Shown one piece after another: positions 37,141 through 44,101 of a stretch of 64,000 bases of DNA. The stretch lies in contig JBBFLK010000002.1 in assembly GCA_037479115.1 (NCBI GenBank), positions 62,001-126,000 of the forward strand. Reading direction: 5' to 3'. A program made the position numbers and the translations under genes. Below the pieces are notes generated by a model that had not been told where the DNA came from, searched no databases, and was given only the letters and a program-made list of their open reading frames with translations. The DNA comes from Anaerohalosphaeraceae bacterium (GTDB taxonomy: Bacteria > Planctomycetota > Phycisphaerae > Sedimentisphaerales > Anaerohalosphaeraceae). How positions within the stretch are numbered: the stretch's first letter is position 1; each line of letters starts with the position of its first letter.

Positions 37141-37818
37141 TTACTGCTGCGGCGGATATTTTACCGTGCAGCCGTATGCCTTGGTTTCTTTTACAGGCGG
37201 TTCTTTTCCGGCCAGCAGAGCATCCAGGGCCTGCTCTACATAATTGACGTACTTTTCATTGTCGGGGACCTTGCCCAAAGGAGCATTGTCAATCGCCCCC
37301 TGATAGGCAATATGCCCTTTCAAATCGATGATGTACATATGCGGCGTATGCGTTGCCTTATACAGTCGCCCTACATGACCGGTCGGATCCGCCAGAATCG
37401 GATGCTTCAGCTGGTGCTCTTTGGCCCAGGCCTTGTGGTCTTCCGGCTTGGCATAATGCGTGCTGTTGATTGTCAGCCACACTACCTTTTTCTCCGGTTC
37501 GCCTTCTTTGGCGTTTACATATTTGTCAATCAGCTTGGCGAATGTCTTATTCTGGTAATGCGGCTTGACAAACGGACAGTCCCAGTTGGCCCATTCGAGC
37601 ACGACAATCTTTTTGCCCACAAAATCTGACAGCTTAACATCTTTGCCGTCCAAATCTTTCAAAACAAAATCGGGAGCGGCACCCGGGCACTTTTCTGACC
37701 CGCACTGATGGCCTTCCGCTGCTTTCTGAGGATCATCCCCAGCCCAAACCCCCTGAACGGCCCAGAACGCCAGAGCAGCGGCGGCCGCTGTCGCCAAAAT
37801 GTTCTTATAGGTCACCAT
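37141..37818 (-). CDS. Exported thioredoxin-fold redoxin (AhpC/TSA-like)
   Basis: 225 residues. A signal peptide ends near VWAGD. The redoxin fold includes APDFVLKDLDGKDVKLSDF, the redox Cys in WANWDCPFVKPHY (single Cys where CxxC would be), a NSTHY segment and HTPHMYIIDLKG with the cis-Pro loop. Extra Cys lie in HQCGSEKCPG and near the C-terminus (YGCTVKYP). AAGGAG precedes the ATG. It is probably a periplasmic thiol peroxidase or reductase-like protein. Confidence 0.85.
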   Translation of the reverse strand: MVTYKNILATAAAAALAFWAVQGVWAGDDPQKAAEGHQCGSEKCPGAAPDFVLKDLDGKDVKLSDFVGKKIVVLEWANWDCPFVKPHYQNKTFAKLIDKYVNAKEGEPEKKVVWLTINSTHYAKPEDHKAWAKEHQLKHPILADPTGHVGRLYKATHTPHMYIIDLKGHIAYQGAIDNAPLGKVPDNEKYVNYVEQALDALLAGKEPPVKETKAYGCTVKYPPQQ

Positions 37819-37943
37819 GATATGCTCCTTTCCAAAATTTCCTCTTTGACAAAAAAACTGTACTTCATTACGGTAATCAAAAAAATATACGTCGAAAACG
37901 GATGGAAAGATTAGTTTTCTTAGATTTACCCCTGAAATTTCCT

Positions 37944-38717
37944 ATGAAACCGATGAAAAAGAAACAATGCAGCGTCCTTGTGTTCAGCCTGATTTTTATC
38001 TCCATATTTCCCATATTAACATCCGGCTGTCAACCCTGGCCGGACCGTTACGCCCCGCAAATTGTCACACCGGTTACGATAACCCCCTATTCCATCGGTA
38101 CTTCCGTTGAAGGGAGGCCTATCGAATGCTATCAGTTCGGCAGTACAGGCCCGACAATTCTCGTGCTCGGGGCTATTCATGGTAATGAACCCGCCAGCCG
38201 GGTCCTGGCCGATGCACTCAAAGATTATTTAATCCGAAACCGGTATTTGTACGCCCGCCAAAGAATTCTTCTGATTCCGGTCGCCAATCCGGACGGTTTG
38301 GCCGCAGGGACACGCGATAACGCCCGCCAAATCGATTTGAACCGAAATTTCCCCGCCGACAACCGGCTGAACAACGAACGCTTCGGCCAGCAGCCTCTTT
38401 CCGAACCCGAATCGCAGGCCCTCTACAACCTGATTGAAACGGAAAAACCCGTTCGAATCCTCAGCATTCATCAGCCCTACGGCTGCATCGATTATGACGG
38501 TCCCGGAAAATATTTGGCTCAACGAATGGCCCTTTGGTGTCCGCTGCCTGTGCAGCGCATCGGGGCATTGCCCGGCTCTCTCGGTTCCTGGGCCGGAGAA
38601 AGTAAGGGAATCCCCACCATCACCTTTGAAATGAAGGCTGAAGACACCCTCCTGACCCAACAGCAGCTTTGGGACAAATACGGAAGGGCCGTGGTGGATT
38701 TCCTGATTGCCCCCTGA
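37944..38717 (+). CDS. Lipoprotein zinc carboxypeptidase (M14 family, MpaA-like)
   Basis: About 257 residues. A lipobox LTSGC follows the hydrophobic leader. The M14 zinc site is seen as HGNE near residue 82 and a later His in SIHQPYG. DLNRNFP supplies the substrate-binding Arg/Asn, and the catalytic Glu is in TITFEMK. It resembles murein tripeptide amidase MpaA, which cleaves gamma-D-Glu-meso-DAP, but here it would be anchored outside the cytoplasm. The start could be ATG 37944 or 37953, and no clear Shine-Dalgarno sequence is visible. It converges on the NUDIX gene with a six-base gap. Confidence 0.87.
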   Translation: MKPMKKKQCSVLVFSLIFISIFPILTSGCQPWPDRYAPQIVTPVTITPYSIGTSVEGRPIECYQFGSTGPTILVLGAIHGNEPASRVLADALKDYLIRNRYLYARQRILLIPVANPDGLAAGTRDNARQIDLNRNFPADNRLNNERFGQQPLSEPESQALYNLIETEKPVRILSIHQPYGCIDYDGPGKYLAQRMALWCPLPVQRIGALPGSLGSWAGESKGIPTITFEMKAEDTLLTQQQLWDKYGRAVVDFLIAP

Positions 38718-38723
38718 TAAAAC

Positions 38724-39344
38724 TTAATCGAAATCCGCGGGAATCGACGGGTCCCGATACATCCGGAAAAACTGTTTGATTTCGTGAGGCAGCGTGCGGC
38801 CTTTCGACAGCGGAGGAATTTCATCCTCGCCAAAAAAAGCCACTTCCGTCGTCTCATGACTGGTTTTGGGCTCGCCGCCGACAATCTCACACAAAAAAAA
38901 GATTTTGTAGATGTTAAACGGATACGGCGGCGTGTGCCCCTGACGGTCCCGGTCATAGACCGCTAACAGCCGGACAACCCGGGCCTCAAAACCCGACTCC
39001 TCCCGGATTTCCCGCACGCAGTTTTCGCTGGCTGTCAGCCCCACATCACACCAGCCGCCCGGCAGCGTCCATCCCCCATCGGCCGACTCACGGACCAGTA
39101 AAATCTTGTTGTCGCGAAAGCAAACCCCTCGGCAATCCACCTTCGGGGTCGGATAGCCCGTATCTTCCTGAAGCTGATAGAGTATCTTTTCCGGCTCCAG
39201 CCCGGTATAGCCCGCCAGAATCTCCGCACAAATCTGCTCAATCTCTTCGTGACGCGCCCGCTCGTACTCGTTTTGAGCAAACGCCCGACCGGCCTGAGCA
39301 ATCGCCTTCAGCCGTCTGACAATATCAAACCAATCCAGAGCCAT
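38724..39344 (-). CDS. NUDIX hydrolase, ADP-ribose pyrophosphatase-like
   Basis: 206 residues. An N-terminal helical region of about 60 residues (the Nudix_N2-type extension) precedes the NUDIX domain. The Nudix box GWCDVGLTASENCVREIREESGF matches Gx5Ex7REUxEExGU with metal-binding glutamates. GGAGA precedes the ATG. It probably cleaves a nucleoside diphosphate-linked substrate, and the substrate is not evident. Confidence 0.9.
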   Translation of the reverse strand: MALDWFDIVRRLKAIAQAGRAFAQNEYERARHEEIEQICAEILAGYTGLEPEKILYQLQEDTGYPTPKVDCRGVCFRDNKILLVRESADGGWTLPGGWCDVGLTASENCVREIREESGFEARVVRLLAVYDRDRQGHTPPYPFNIYKIFFLCEIVGGEPKTSHETTEVAFFGEDEIPPLSKGRTLPHEIKQFFRMYRDPSIPADFD

Positions 39345-39419
39345 TGTCTCTCCATTTCTTAACCAAAACGCAAGCGAGATTAAAATAACCTTCGTCCAAA
39401 GTCAATCCCCCATAACGGC

Positions 39420-39467
39420 AAAAGAGCAGGGAAAATCTCCATTTTGTCCAGTCGGACCTGCTCTTTT
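39420..39467. other. Compact three-way-junction inverted repeat
   Basis: Outer arms AAAAGAGCAG (39420-39429) and CTGCTCTTTT (39458-39467) enclose two perfect small hairpins, AAAAT-CTCC-ATTTT (39432-39445) and GTCC-AGTC-GGAC (39446-39457). It sits between divergently transcribed genes. Of the surrounding spacer (39345-39575) nothing else is recognised. It may be a terminator, a leader element of the downstream gene or a small RNA. Confidence 0.55.
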
Positions 39468-39575
39468 ATAAACCCTTCTTCTCAACGGGCTTTCTGTTGC
39501 TTCGTTTCGCCGGCGGTGCTATATTTGGAAAACCGTTTGAAACCCTGTCGGCAAAATCGATTCGAAAAGCAAAAA

Positions 39576-40463
39576 ATGATACACAATTTCTCCTTCAGAC
39601 AAACACGGAACCACCTTCTTTCGTCTGCATTGGCCCTGCTGCTTTTCGCAGGGGTCTGGACAGGCAGTCTGTTTTCGTCTGCCGCTTTTTGCGCTGCTCA
39701 GCCCATCCCAAAATCTTCAAAAGTCAGTACAGAACACCTTTCGAGCATCCGCTATGACTTTTACCTGCTTGAGCAGCCCCGGCCTGTGCGTATCCACGTC
39801 TTGACGATTGACCTTTCGGAAGGCAAAGTTGAACCGATTGCCGTGATTGCCCCCCAAGCCGACGAGCAGTCCTGCAGCGCCGTTCGAACCGACCCCCGCC
39901 TCCTGGCAGCGCACCCCTCTCTGCAGGCCTTTGTCAATGCCAATCCCTGGAGTCCGTGGGGGCCGACCTATCCAATCAATGTCCGCATTCTCGGATTGGC
40001 CGCCACAGAGGGAAAAATCCGCTGTTTTCATCAGGGTGTCTCCGTCTGGACCGATCGGAGCAGACGCGTCTTCATCGGAGAACCGAACAATATCCAGGAC
40101 ATCCGGGAAGGAGTGGGCGGCTTCGAACAGATTCTCAAGGCATCGGAAGTCCTCCCCGGCCCCGGAGGCGCCCTCCACCCCCGTACTGCTGTCGGTGTGA
40201 ATCGGGACGGCACTCATTTGTATCTGGCAGCGGCCGACGGCAGACAGCCCGGATTCAGCGAAGGAATGACCCTCGAGGAACTGGCACGGTTTATGAAACA
40301 ACTCGGCTGCTGGGACGCCGCAAACATGGACGGCGGAGGCAGCACCATCCTGGGCATCATCAATCCTCAGGGACAGATCCAAATCCTCAACAATCCATCC
40401 GGTCCCGTGCGGGCCCTGCCGGTGATTCTGACGATTCGCCTCAAACCCCAATCAAACCCTTAA
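39576..40463 (+). CDS. Exported phosphodiester glycosidase (NAGPA/DUF2233 family)
   Basis: 295 residues from ATG 39576. A signal peptide ends near AAFCAAQ. Family signatures are the early FVNANPW segment, TAVGVNRDGTHLYLAAADGRQ near residue 205 and CWDAANMDGGGSTIL near 250, matching phosphodiester alpha-GlcNAcase-like domains in which the DGGGST loop forms the active site. It probably removes a sugar phosphodiester from an exported polysaccharide. An upstream in-frame ATG at 39444 is judged too early because it precedes the signal peptide. Confidence 0.88.
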   Translation: MIHNFSFRQTRNHLLSSALALLLFAGVWTGSLFSSAAFCAAQPIPKSSKVSTEHLSSIRYDFYLLEQPRPVRIHVLTIDLSEGKVEPIAVIAPQADEQSCSAVRTDPRLLAAHPSLQAFVNANPWSPWGPTYPINVRILGLAATEGKIRCFHQGVSVWTDRSRRVFIGEPNNIQDIREGVGGFEQILKASEVLPGPGGALHPRTAVGVNRDGTHLYLAAADGRQPGFSEGMTLEELARFMKQLGCWDAANMDGGGSTILGIINPQGQIQILNNPSGPVRALPVILTIRLKPQSNP

Positions 40464-40515
40464 CTTATTAATAATTAACCACTTAAAGAATTTTCGTCCT
40501 TCGGTCTCTCCCGTC

Positions 40516-40540
40516 CTGTCCCAAAAAATTTTTGGGGCAG
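40516..40540. other. Perfect inverted repeat near the end of the glycosidase gene
   Basis: Arms CTGTCCCAAAAA and TTTTTGGGGCAG, one base apart, form a 12-bp palindrome with a single T-G pair. It lies in a 281-base spacer (40464-40744) that has no other recognised feature. It may act as a terminator-like structure or an operator. Confidence 0.45.
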
Positions 40541-40744
40541 TTCCTATAAAATGACCGTTCGCAGATAAACAGCCCGCTCGGACGGCCCAAAACGGCCGGA
40601 AACGAGGCGGAAGAAGTCTGCGAAACGGCTTTTTTGCTATAATACGATTGATGGCTTCGGGCCAAGAATGCAAAAAAGATTAGCCCGCTGCAAGCCAAAC
40701 CGCTGGCTTCGGGGAAACAACAAGGACTGTTTTGGGGGTGAACG

Positions 40745-41002
40745 ATGTTCGAAACTAATTTTGAAAAGAAGTTCCAGGAATTGCTCAACGAGGTCGACCT
40801 GCCGCAGCCGCAAAAGGACAAACTGTTCCTGCTGGCTCGCCGAAACCGGGAGAATCATCAGAAACTTCAGGCCCAGTTCAGCAATCTTCAGCAGTCGCTG
40901 GACTACCTGCGGCTGGGGATTAAGTACCTGATATTTGATCTGGAGGCGACGCGGCGGGAAAATCAGGCGCTTCGGGAAAAACTCAATCAGGAAATGCAAT
41001 AA
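40745..41002 (+). CDS. Small conserved protein, paralogue of the 19193-19492 product
   Basis: 85 residues, helical and charged, unknown family. Residues 53-76 read SLDYLRLGIKYLIFDLEATRREN, nearly the same as in the 99-residue protein at 19193-19492. A coiled-coil tail follows. The ATG has a GGGGGTG upstream. The gene is followed by the 49-residue protein gene and then a strong terminator. The conservation of this block between two loci 21 kb apart suggests a defined binding function. Confidence 0.8.
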   Translation: MFETNFEKKFQELLNEVDLPQPQKDKLFLLARRNRENHQKLQAQFSNLQQSLDYLRLGIKYLIFDLEATRRENQALREKLNQEMQ

Positions 41003-41054
41003 CGGTTTTCAGACGGGTTTGGTACAGTCCTCACACACCGTTTAGGAACAAACC

Positions 41055-41204
41055 ATGATGAAAAAAGCACTGGGCTGGATTCTTCTGGGGCTGGTCAACA
41101 GCCTGGCTGTCGGCATCCCGTCTTCGGTGCCGGCAGTTCCGTCGGCGGCGACGATGCTGATGCTGAGCACAGGAGCCGTCTTGCTCGGTCTGCTGAAAAA
41201 ATAG
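41055..41204 (+). CDS. 49-residue protein with signal-like N-terminus and PEP-CTERM-like tail
   Basis: The ATG at 41055 has AGGA ten bases upstream and the frame ends at TAG 41202-41204. The protein has a hydrophobic leader (KKALGWILLGLVNSLAVGI), a short VPAVPSA segment and a second hydrophobic run ending in two Lys. The VP-P-ATMLML-G-GLL-KK pattern resembles exosortase-type PEP-CTERM sorting signals, without the standard PEP. It may be a minimal sorted peptide or a two-helix membrane protein. It is followed by a strong terminator, so the unit 40745-41277 looks like a complete operon. Confidence 0.55.
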   Translation: MMKKALGWILLGLVNSLAVGIPSSVPAVPSAATMLMLSTGAVLLGLLKK

Positions 41205-41242
41205 TCCTCTTCCTCTCTCCACCTTGATTGGATGGAAAGCGC

Positions 41243-41277
41243 GGCGGGGAGCTGCAACAGCTCCCTGCCTTCTTTTT
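41243..41277 (+). terminator. Intrinsic terminator of the small-protein operon
   Basis: GGCGGGGAGCTG (41243-41254) and CAGCTCCCTGCC (41258-41269) form a 12-bp stem with a CAA loop, followed by a T-rich run 41270-41277. Confidence 0.9.
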
Positions 41278-41286
41278 AAAAAATAA

Positions 41287-41322
41287 AAGGGACGTTCTGA
41301 CGGACGGTCAGAGCATCCCTTA
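41287..41322 (-). terminator. Intrinsic terminator of the hydrogenase operon
   Basis: On the minus strand AAGGGATGCTCTGAC and GTCAGAACGTCCCTT pair over 14 of 15 positions with a five-base loop, followed by TTTTATTTTTT. It lies 37 bases downstream of the stop codon of the CheY-like gene. Confidence 0.85.
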
Positions 41323-41358
41323 GGAGGAGGTGTTCTGCGGCAAGATGCGGTTCCTTTT

Positions 41359-41742
41359 TTATTGAATATGATCAGCTACGGCCTTCAGTAAGGTTTCCGG
41401 CTTAATCGGTTTTTCCAGCACCTGCTTGACAGGCAGCCAGGTCTGATCGGGTTCAAAACCGAACGGCAGATTCATTTCCCGCCGCACTCCCGTCACCATC
41501 ACAACCGGCGTCCCCTTGACCCCTTCCAGTTCATTCAGCTGACGGGCGACATTAAACCCCTCATCTTTGGTCGTCATCATCACATCGAGGATAATCAGGT
41601 TGGGCTTTTCCTTTTTGGCGGCCTCTACGCCCTCTTTTCCATTGGAAGCGGAAACCACCTCATATCCGCGGGCTTCCAGCAGATTCTCAATGCTTTCCAC
41701 AAAATCCGCATCATCATCGATAATCAGTACTTTTTTCGCCAT
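41359..41742 (-). CDS. Single-domain response regulator receiver (CheY-like)
   Basis: 127 residues, one REC domain only. The acidic pocket DDD lies at residues 9-11, the phosphorylatable Asp in ILDVMM near residue 53, and the conserved Lys in EKP near 111. It has no output domain. AGGGAG precedes the ATG. It is the last gene of the rex-histidine kinase-hydrogenase run, 27 bases after hndA, so its partner is likely the kinase at 46267-48096. Confidence 0.93.
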   Translation of the reverse strand: MAKKVLIIDDDADFVESIENLLEARGYEVVSASNGKEGVEAAKKEKPNLIILDVMMTTKDEGFNVARQLNELEGVKGTPVVMVTGVRREMNLPFGFEPDQTWLPVKQVLEKPIKPETLLKAVADHIQ

Positions 41743-41769
41743 GTGCAGTCTCCCTTTTCAACGGTTTCT

Positions 41770-42306
41770 TCAAGGTTTCCCACGTCGAGCTTCCGCCCCG
41801 ACAGCCGATTTTTCCTCTGCGGCGGCCTTGCGATACTGGTTAATTATATCAATTGTTTTTTTACTATCCAGTTGTCCGTAAATCTTTTCGCCAATCATCA
41901 TCACCGGGGCAATCCCGCAGGCCCCCAGACAGCGGGCTTCCTGAAGGGTAAACAGACCATCGGCCGTCGTCTTGCCGACTTCAACGCCCAATTCTTTTTT
42001 GAGGGTTTCCAGGACGCCGGCGGCGCCTTTGACATAACAGGCCGTTCCCATGCAGACACTCACCACATACCGTCCGATGGGCTCCAGATTAAAGTAGTGA
42101 TAAAAGGTCGCCACCCCCCAGATATGGGCGGTCGGAATCTCGAGTGTCTGGGCAACTTCGTCCATCATCTCACGAGGCAGATAGCCGAAAATCTCCTGAA
42201 CCTTATGCAGAATCCCGATCAGATGCGATTCCGGATGAGCATCGTTTCGGGCCGCCTGCATGGCCTCCCGAAGGGCCTGAAGTTTTTCCGTTTGAACCTG
42301 AGTCAT
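41770..42306 (-). CDS. hndA: NADH-linked [FeFe]-hydrogenase [2Fe-2S] subunit (HndA/NuoE-like)
   Basis: 178 residues. The NuoE-type thioredoxin-like [2Fe-2S] domain has Cys in CMGTAC and, 36 residues later, CLGAC, with the helical N-terminus LIGILHKVQEIFGYLP. It overlaps the hydD/hndD stop by four bases (ATGA). It passes electrons within the trimeric or tetrameric electron-bifurcating hydrogenase. The C-terminal tail is longer than usual (EEKSAVGAEARRGKP). Confidence 0.93.
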   Translation of the reverse strand: MTQVQTEKLQALREAMQAARNDAHPESHLIGILHKVQEIFGYLPREMMDEVAQTLEIPTAHIWGVATFYHYFNLEPIGRYVVSVCMGTACYVKGAAGVLETLKKELGVEVGKTTADGLFTLQEARCLGACGIAPVMMIGEKIYGQLDSKKTIDIINQYRKAAAEEKSAVGAEARRGKP

Positions 42307-44093
42307 TTTGAATCTCCCGACATGGTGCGTTCTTTTCTCGGAATAATCCCCACCGGCGTTTTGGCCTTATAATGGGTATGCAGGTACTGATGAGACACCG
42401 GACTGAGCGGGCTCTGGAGAAACTCCTTATACAGTTTCTGCACATCCGGATTGTCATGGCTTCGCCGGATGGTTTTGGCTTTGTCCAAATCATAAAGGGC
42501 CTGCGCCCGCTTCCGCAGATTGTCATCATCAAGCGGAATGGAATTAATCTGGGCATACGGCTGACCGCCGCCGCCGACGCATCCGCCCGGACAGCCCATA
42601 ATCTCAATGAAGTGATACCGAGAAGGGTCTTGGCGGACTCGTTCCAGAAGCCGGCAGGCATTGCCCAGACCGTGGGCGACGGCCACCCGGATTTCCTTGC
42701 CGTCCATGACGATGCTGCCCTCTTTGATGCCCTTGAGCCCCCGAACGGCCTCCACCTCGATATCCACGAGGGTCTCACCGGTATAAAGCTCATACGCCGT
42801 TCGAATGGCGGCTTCCATCACTCCGCCTGTGGCCCCGAAAATCGCACCGGCACCGCTGGAAATCCCGAGCGGATGGTCCGGCTCTTCGGGCTGAATATGA
42901 ACCAAATCAATCCCGGCGGATTTGATCATCCAGGCGGCTTCACGGGTCGTGACAACAATATCCACTCCCCGCATCCCGTCAAACATCAGCTCGGGCCGTG
43001 CGGCTTCATATTTCTTGGCCGTACAGCACATCACGGCAACACTGAGGATTTTGCGGGGGTCAATCTTTTTCTTCCGGGCAAAATACGTCTTGGTCACCGC
43101 TCCCTGCATCGACATCGGCGACTTGCAGGTGGAGACATTCGGAATCAGGTCCGGATAAAACTGTTCCAGACATTTCATCCAGGCACTGGAGCAGGACGTA
43201 ATCATCGGCAGCACGCCGCCGCTTTGAAGCCGTTCGAGAAATTCGCTGGCTTCTTCCATAATCGTCAAATCCGCCGCAAACTGCGTATCGAACACATAAT
43301 CAAAACCCAGTTTGCGAAGCGAGGCAACCAGCTGTCCTTCCATATTCAGACCGGGCTCCAGCCCAAAGGCCTCTCCGATAGCCGCCCGCACAGACGGTGC
43401 AAACTGAACAACCTTCACCAGATTCGGGTCGTTGAGCTTTTCGAAAAGTTCCTGCGTATAATTCTTTTCCAGGAACGCCGCCGTCGGACAGACATTGATG
43501 CACTGGCCGCAGGCGGTGCAGACGCTTTCCCCCATCGGCATATTGTAGGCGGGCATCACGACGGTATGAAACCCGCGATGGGCCTGGGTCAGATTGTGGA
43601 CCTGCTGAATCTCCGAACACATTCGCACGCAGCGCCCGCACAAAATGCACTTTTCAGGGTCTCGGATAACGGCGTCGCTGGACAGGTCTTTTTCATACCG
43701 CTTGCGTTCGCCCTCAAAATGCCGGGCCCGAATGCCCATGGACGCCGCCAACCGCTGGAGTTCACAGTTGCCGTCACGTTCGCAGGTGTGGCAATCCTGC
43801 GGATGGTTATCCAGAATCAGCTCAATAATGTCCCGGCGGGCCGTCCGCAGGGCCTGCGTATTTGTGCGAATCTTCATTCCATCACTGACGGGGAAGGCAC
43901 AGGAAGCCACATAATTCTTCATTCCTTCCACTTCCACAATACAAACCCGGCAGGCCCCTTCAATCGACAGTTTGGGGTGATAGCAAAGCCGGGGGATATG
44001 AAACCCGAGCTTGTCGGCCGCCTGCATGATCGTCTGGTTCGGCTCGACCTGATAGGGTTTATCGTTAATGGTAATGGTAATCAATCGGCTCAT
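42303..44093 (-). CDS. hndD: Catalytic subunit of NAD(H)/ferredoxin-dependent [FeFe]-hydrogenase with altered H-cluster motifs
   Basis: 596 residues from ATG 44093 (GAGGGA upstream). The N-terminus has a [2Fe-2S] ferredoxin domain, a His-Cys3 cluster segment (DCHTCERDGNCELQ) and two [4Fe-4S] motifs (CILCGRCVRMC, CTACGQCINVC). The H-cluster domain follows. L1 is TSCSSAW (Cys301, Ser302, Ser303) instead of TSCCPxW, so the second Cys, which normally binds the H-cluster [4Fe-4S], is Ser. L2 is MCCTAKK with an extra Cys356 at the usual Pro, plus the normal Cys357. L3 is MGCPGGCVGGGG with Cys501 and Cys505. The CKSP and GGVMEAA segments are normal. It is the H2-forming subunit of a bifurcating HndABCD/HydABC complex. 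Activity with these changes is uncertain. Confidence 0.92.
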   Translation of the reverse strand: MSRLITITINDKPYQVEPNQTIMQAADKLGFHIPRLCYHPKLSIEGACRVCIVEVEGMKNYVASCAFPVSDGMKIRTNTQALRTARRDIIELILDNHPQDCHTCERDGNCELQRLAASMGIRARHFEGERKRYEKDLSSDAVIRDPEKCILCGRCVRMCSEIQQVHNLTQAHRGFHTVVMPAYNMPMGESVCTACGQCINVCPTAAFLEKNYTQELFEKLNDPNLVKVVQFAPSVRAAIGEAFGLEPGLNMEGQLVASLRKLGFDYVFDTQFAADLTIMEEASEFLERLQSGGVLPMITSCSSAWMKCLEQFYPDLIPNVSTCKSPMSMQGAVTKTYFARKKKIDPRKILSVAVMCCTAKKYEAARPELMFDGMRGVDIVVTTREAAWMIKSAGIDLVHIQPEEPDHPLGISSGAGAIFGATGGVMEAAIRTAYELYTGETLVDIEVEAVRGLKGIKEGSIVMDGKEIRVAVAHGLGNACRLLERVRQDPSRYHFIEIMGCPGGCVGGGGQPYAQINSIPLDDDNLRKRAQALYDLDKAKTIRRSHDNPDVQKLYKEFLQSPLSPVSHQYLHTHYKAKTPVGIIPRKERTMSGDSK

Positions 44094-44101
44094 GGAATCC
44101 C

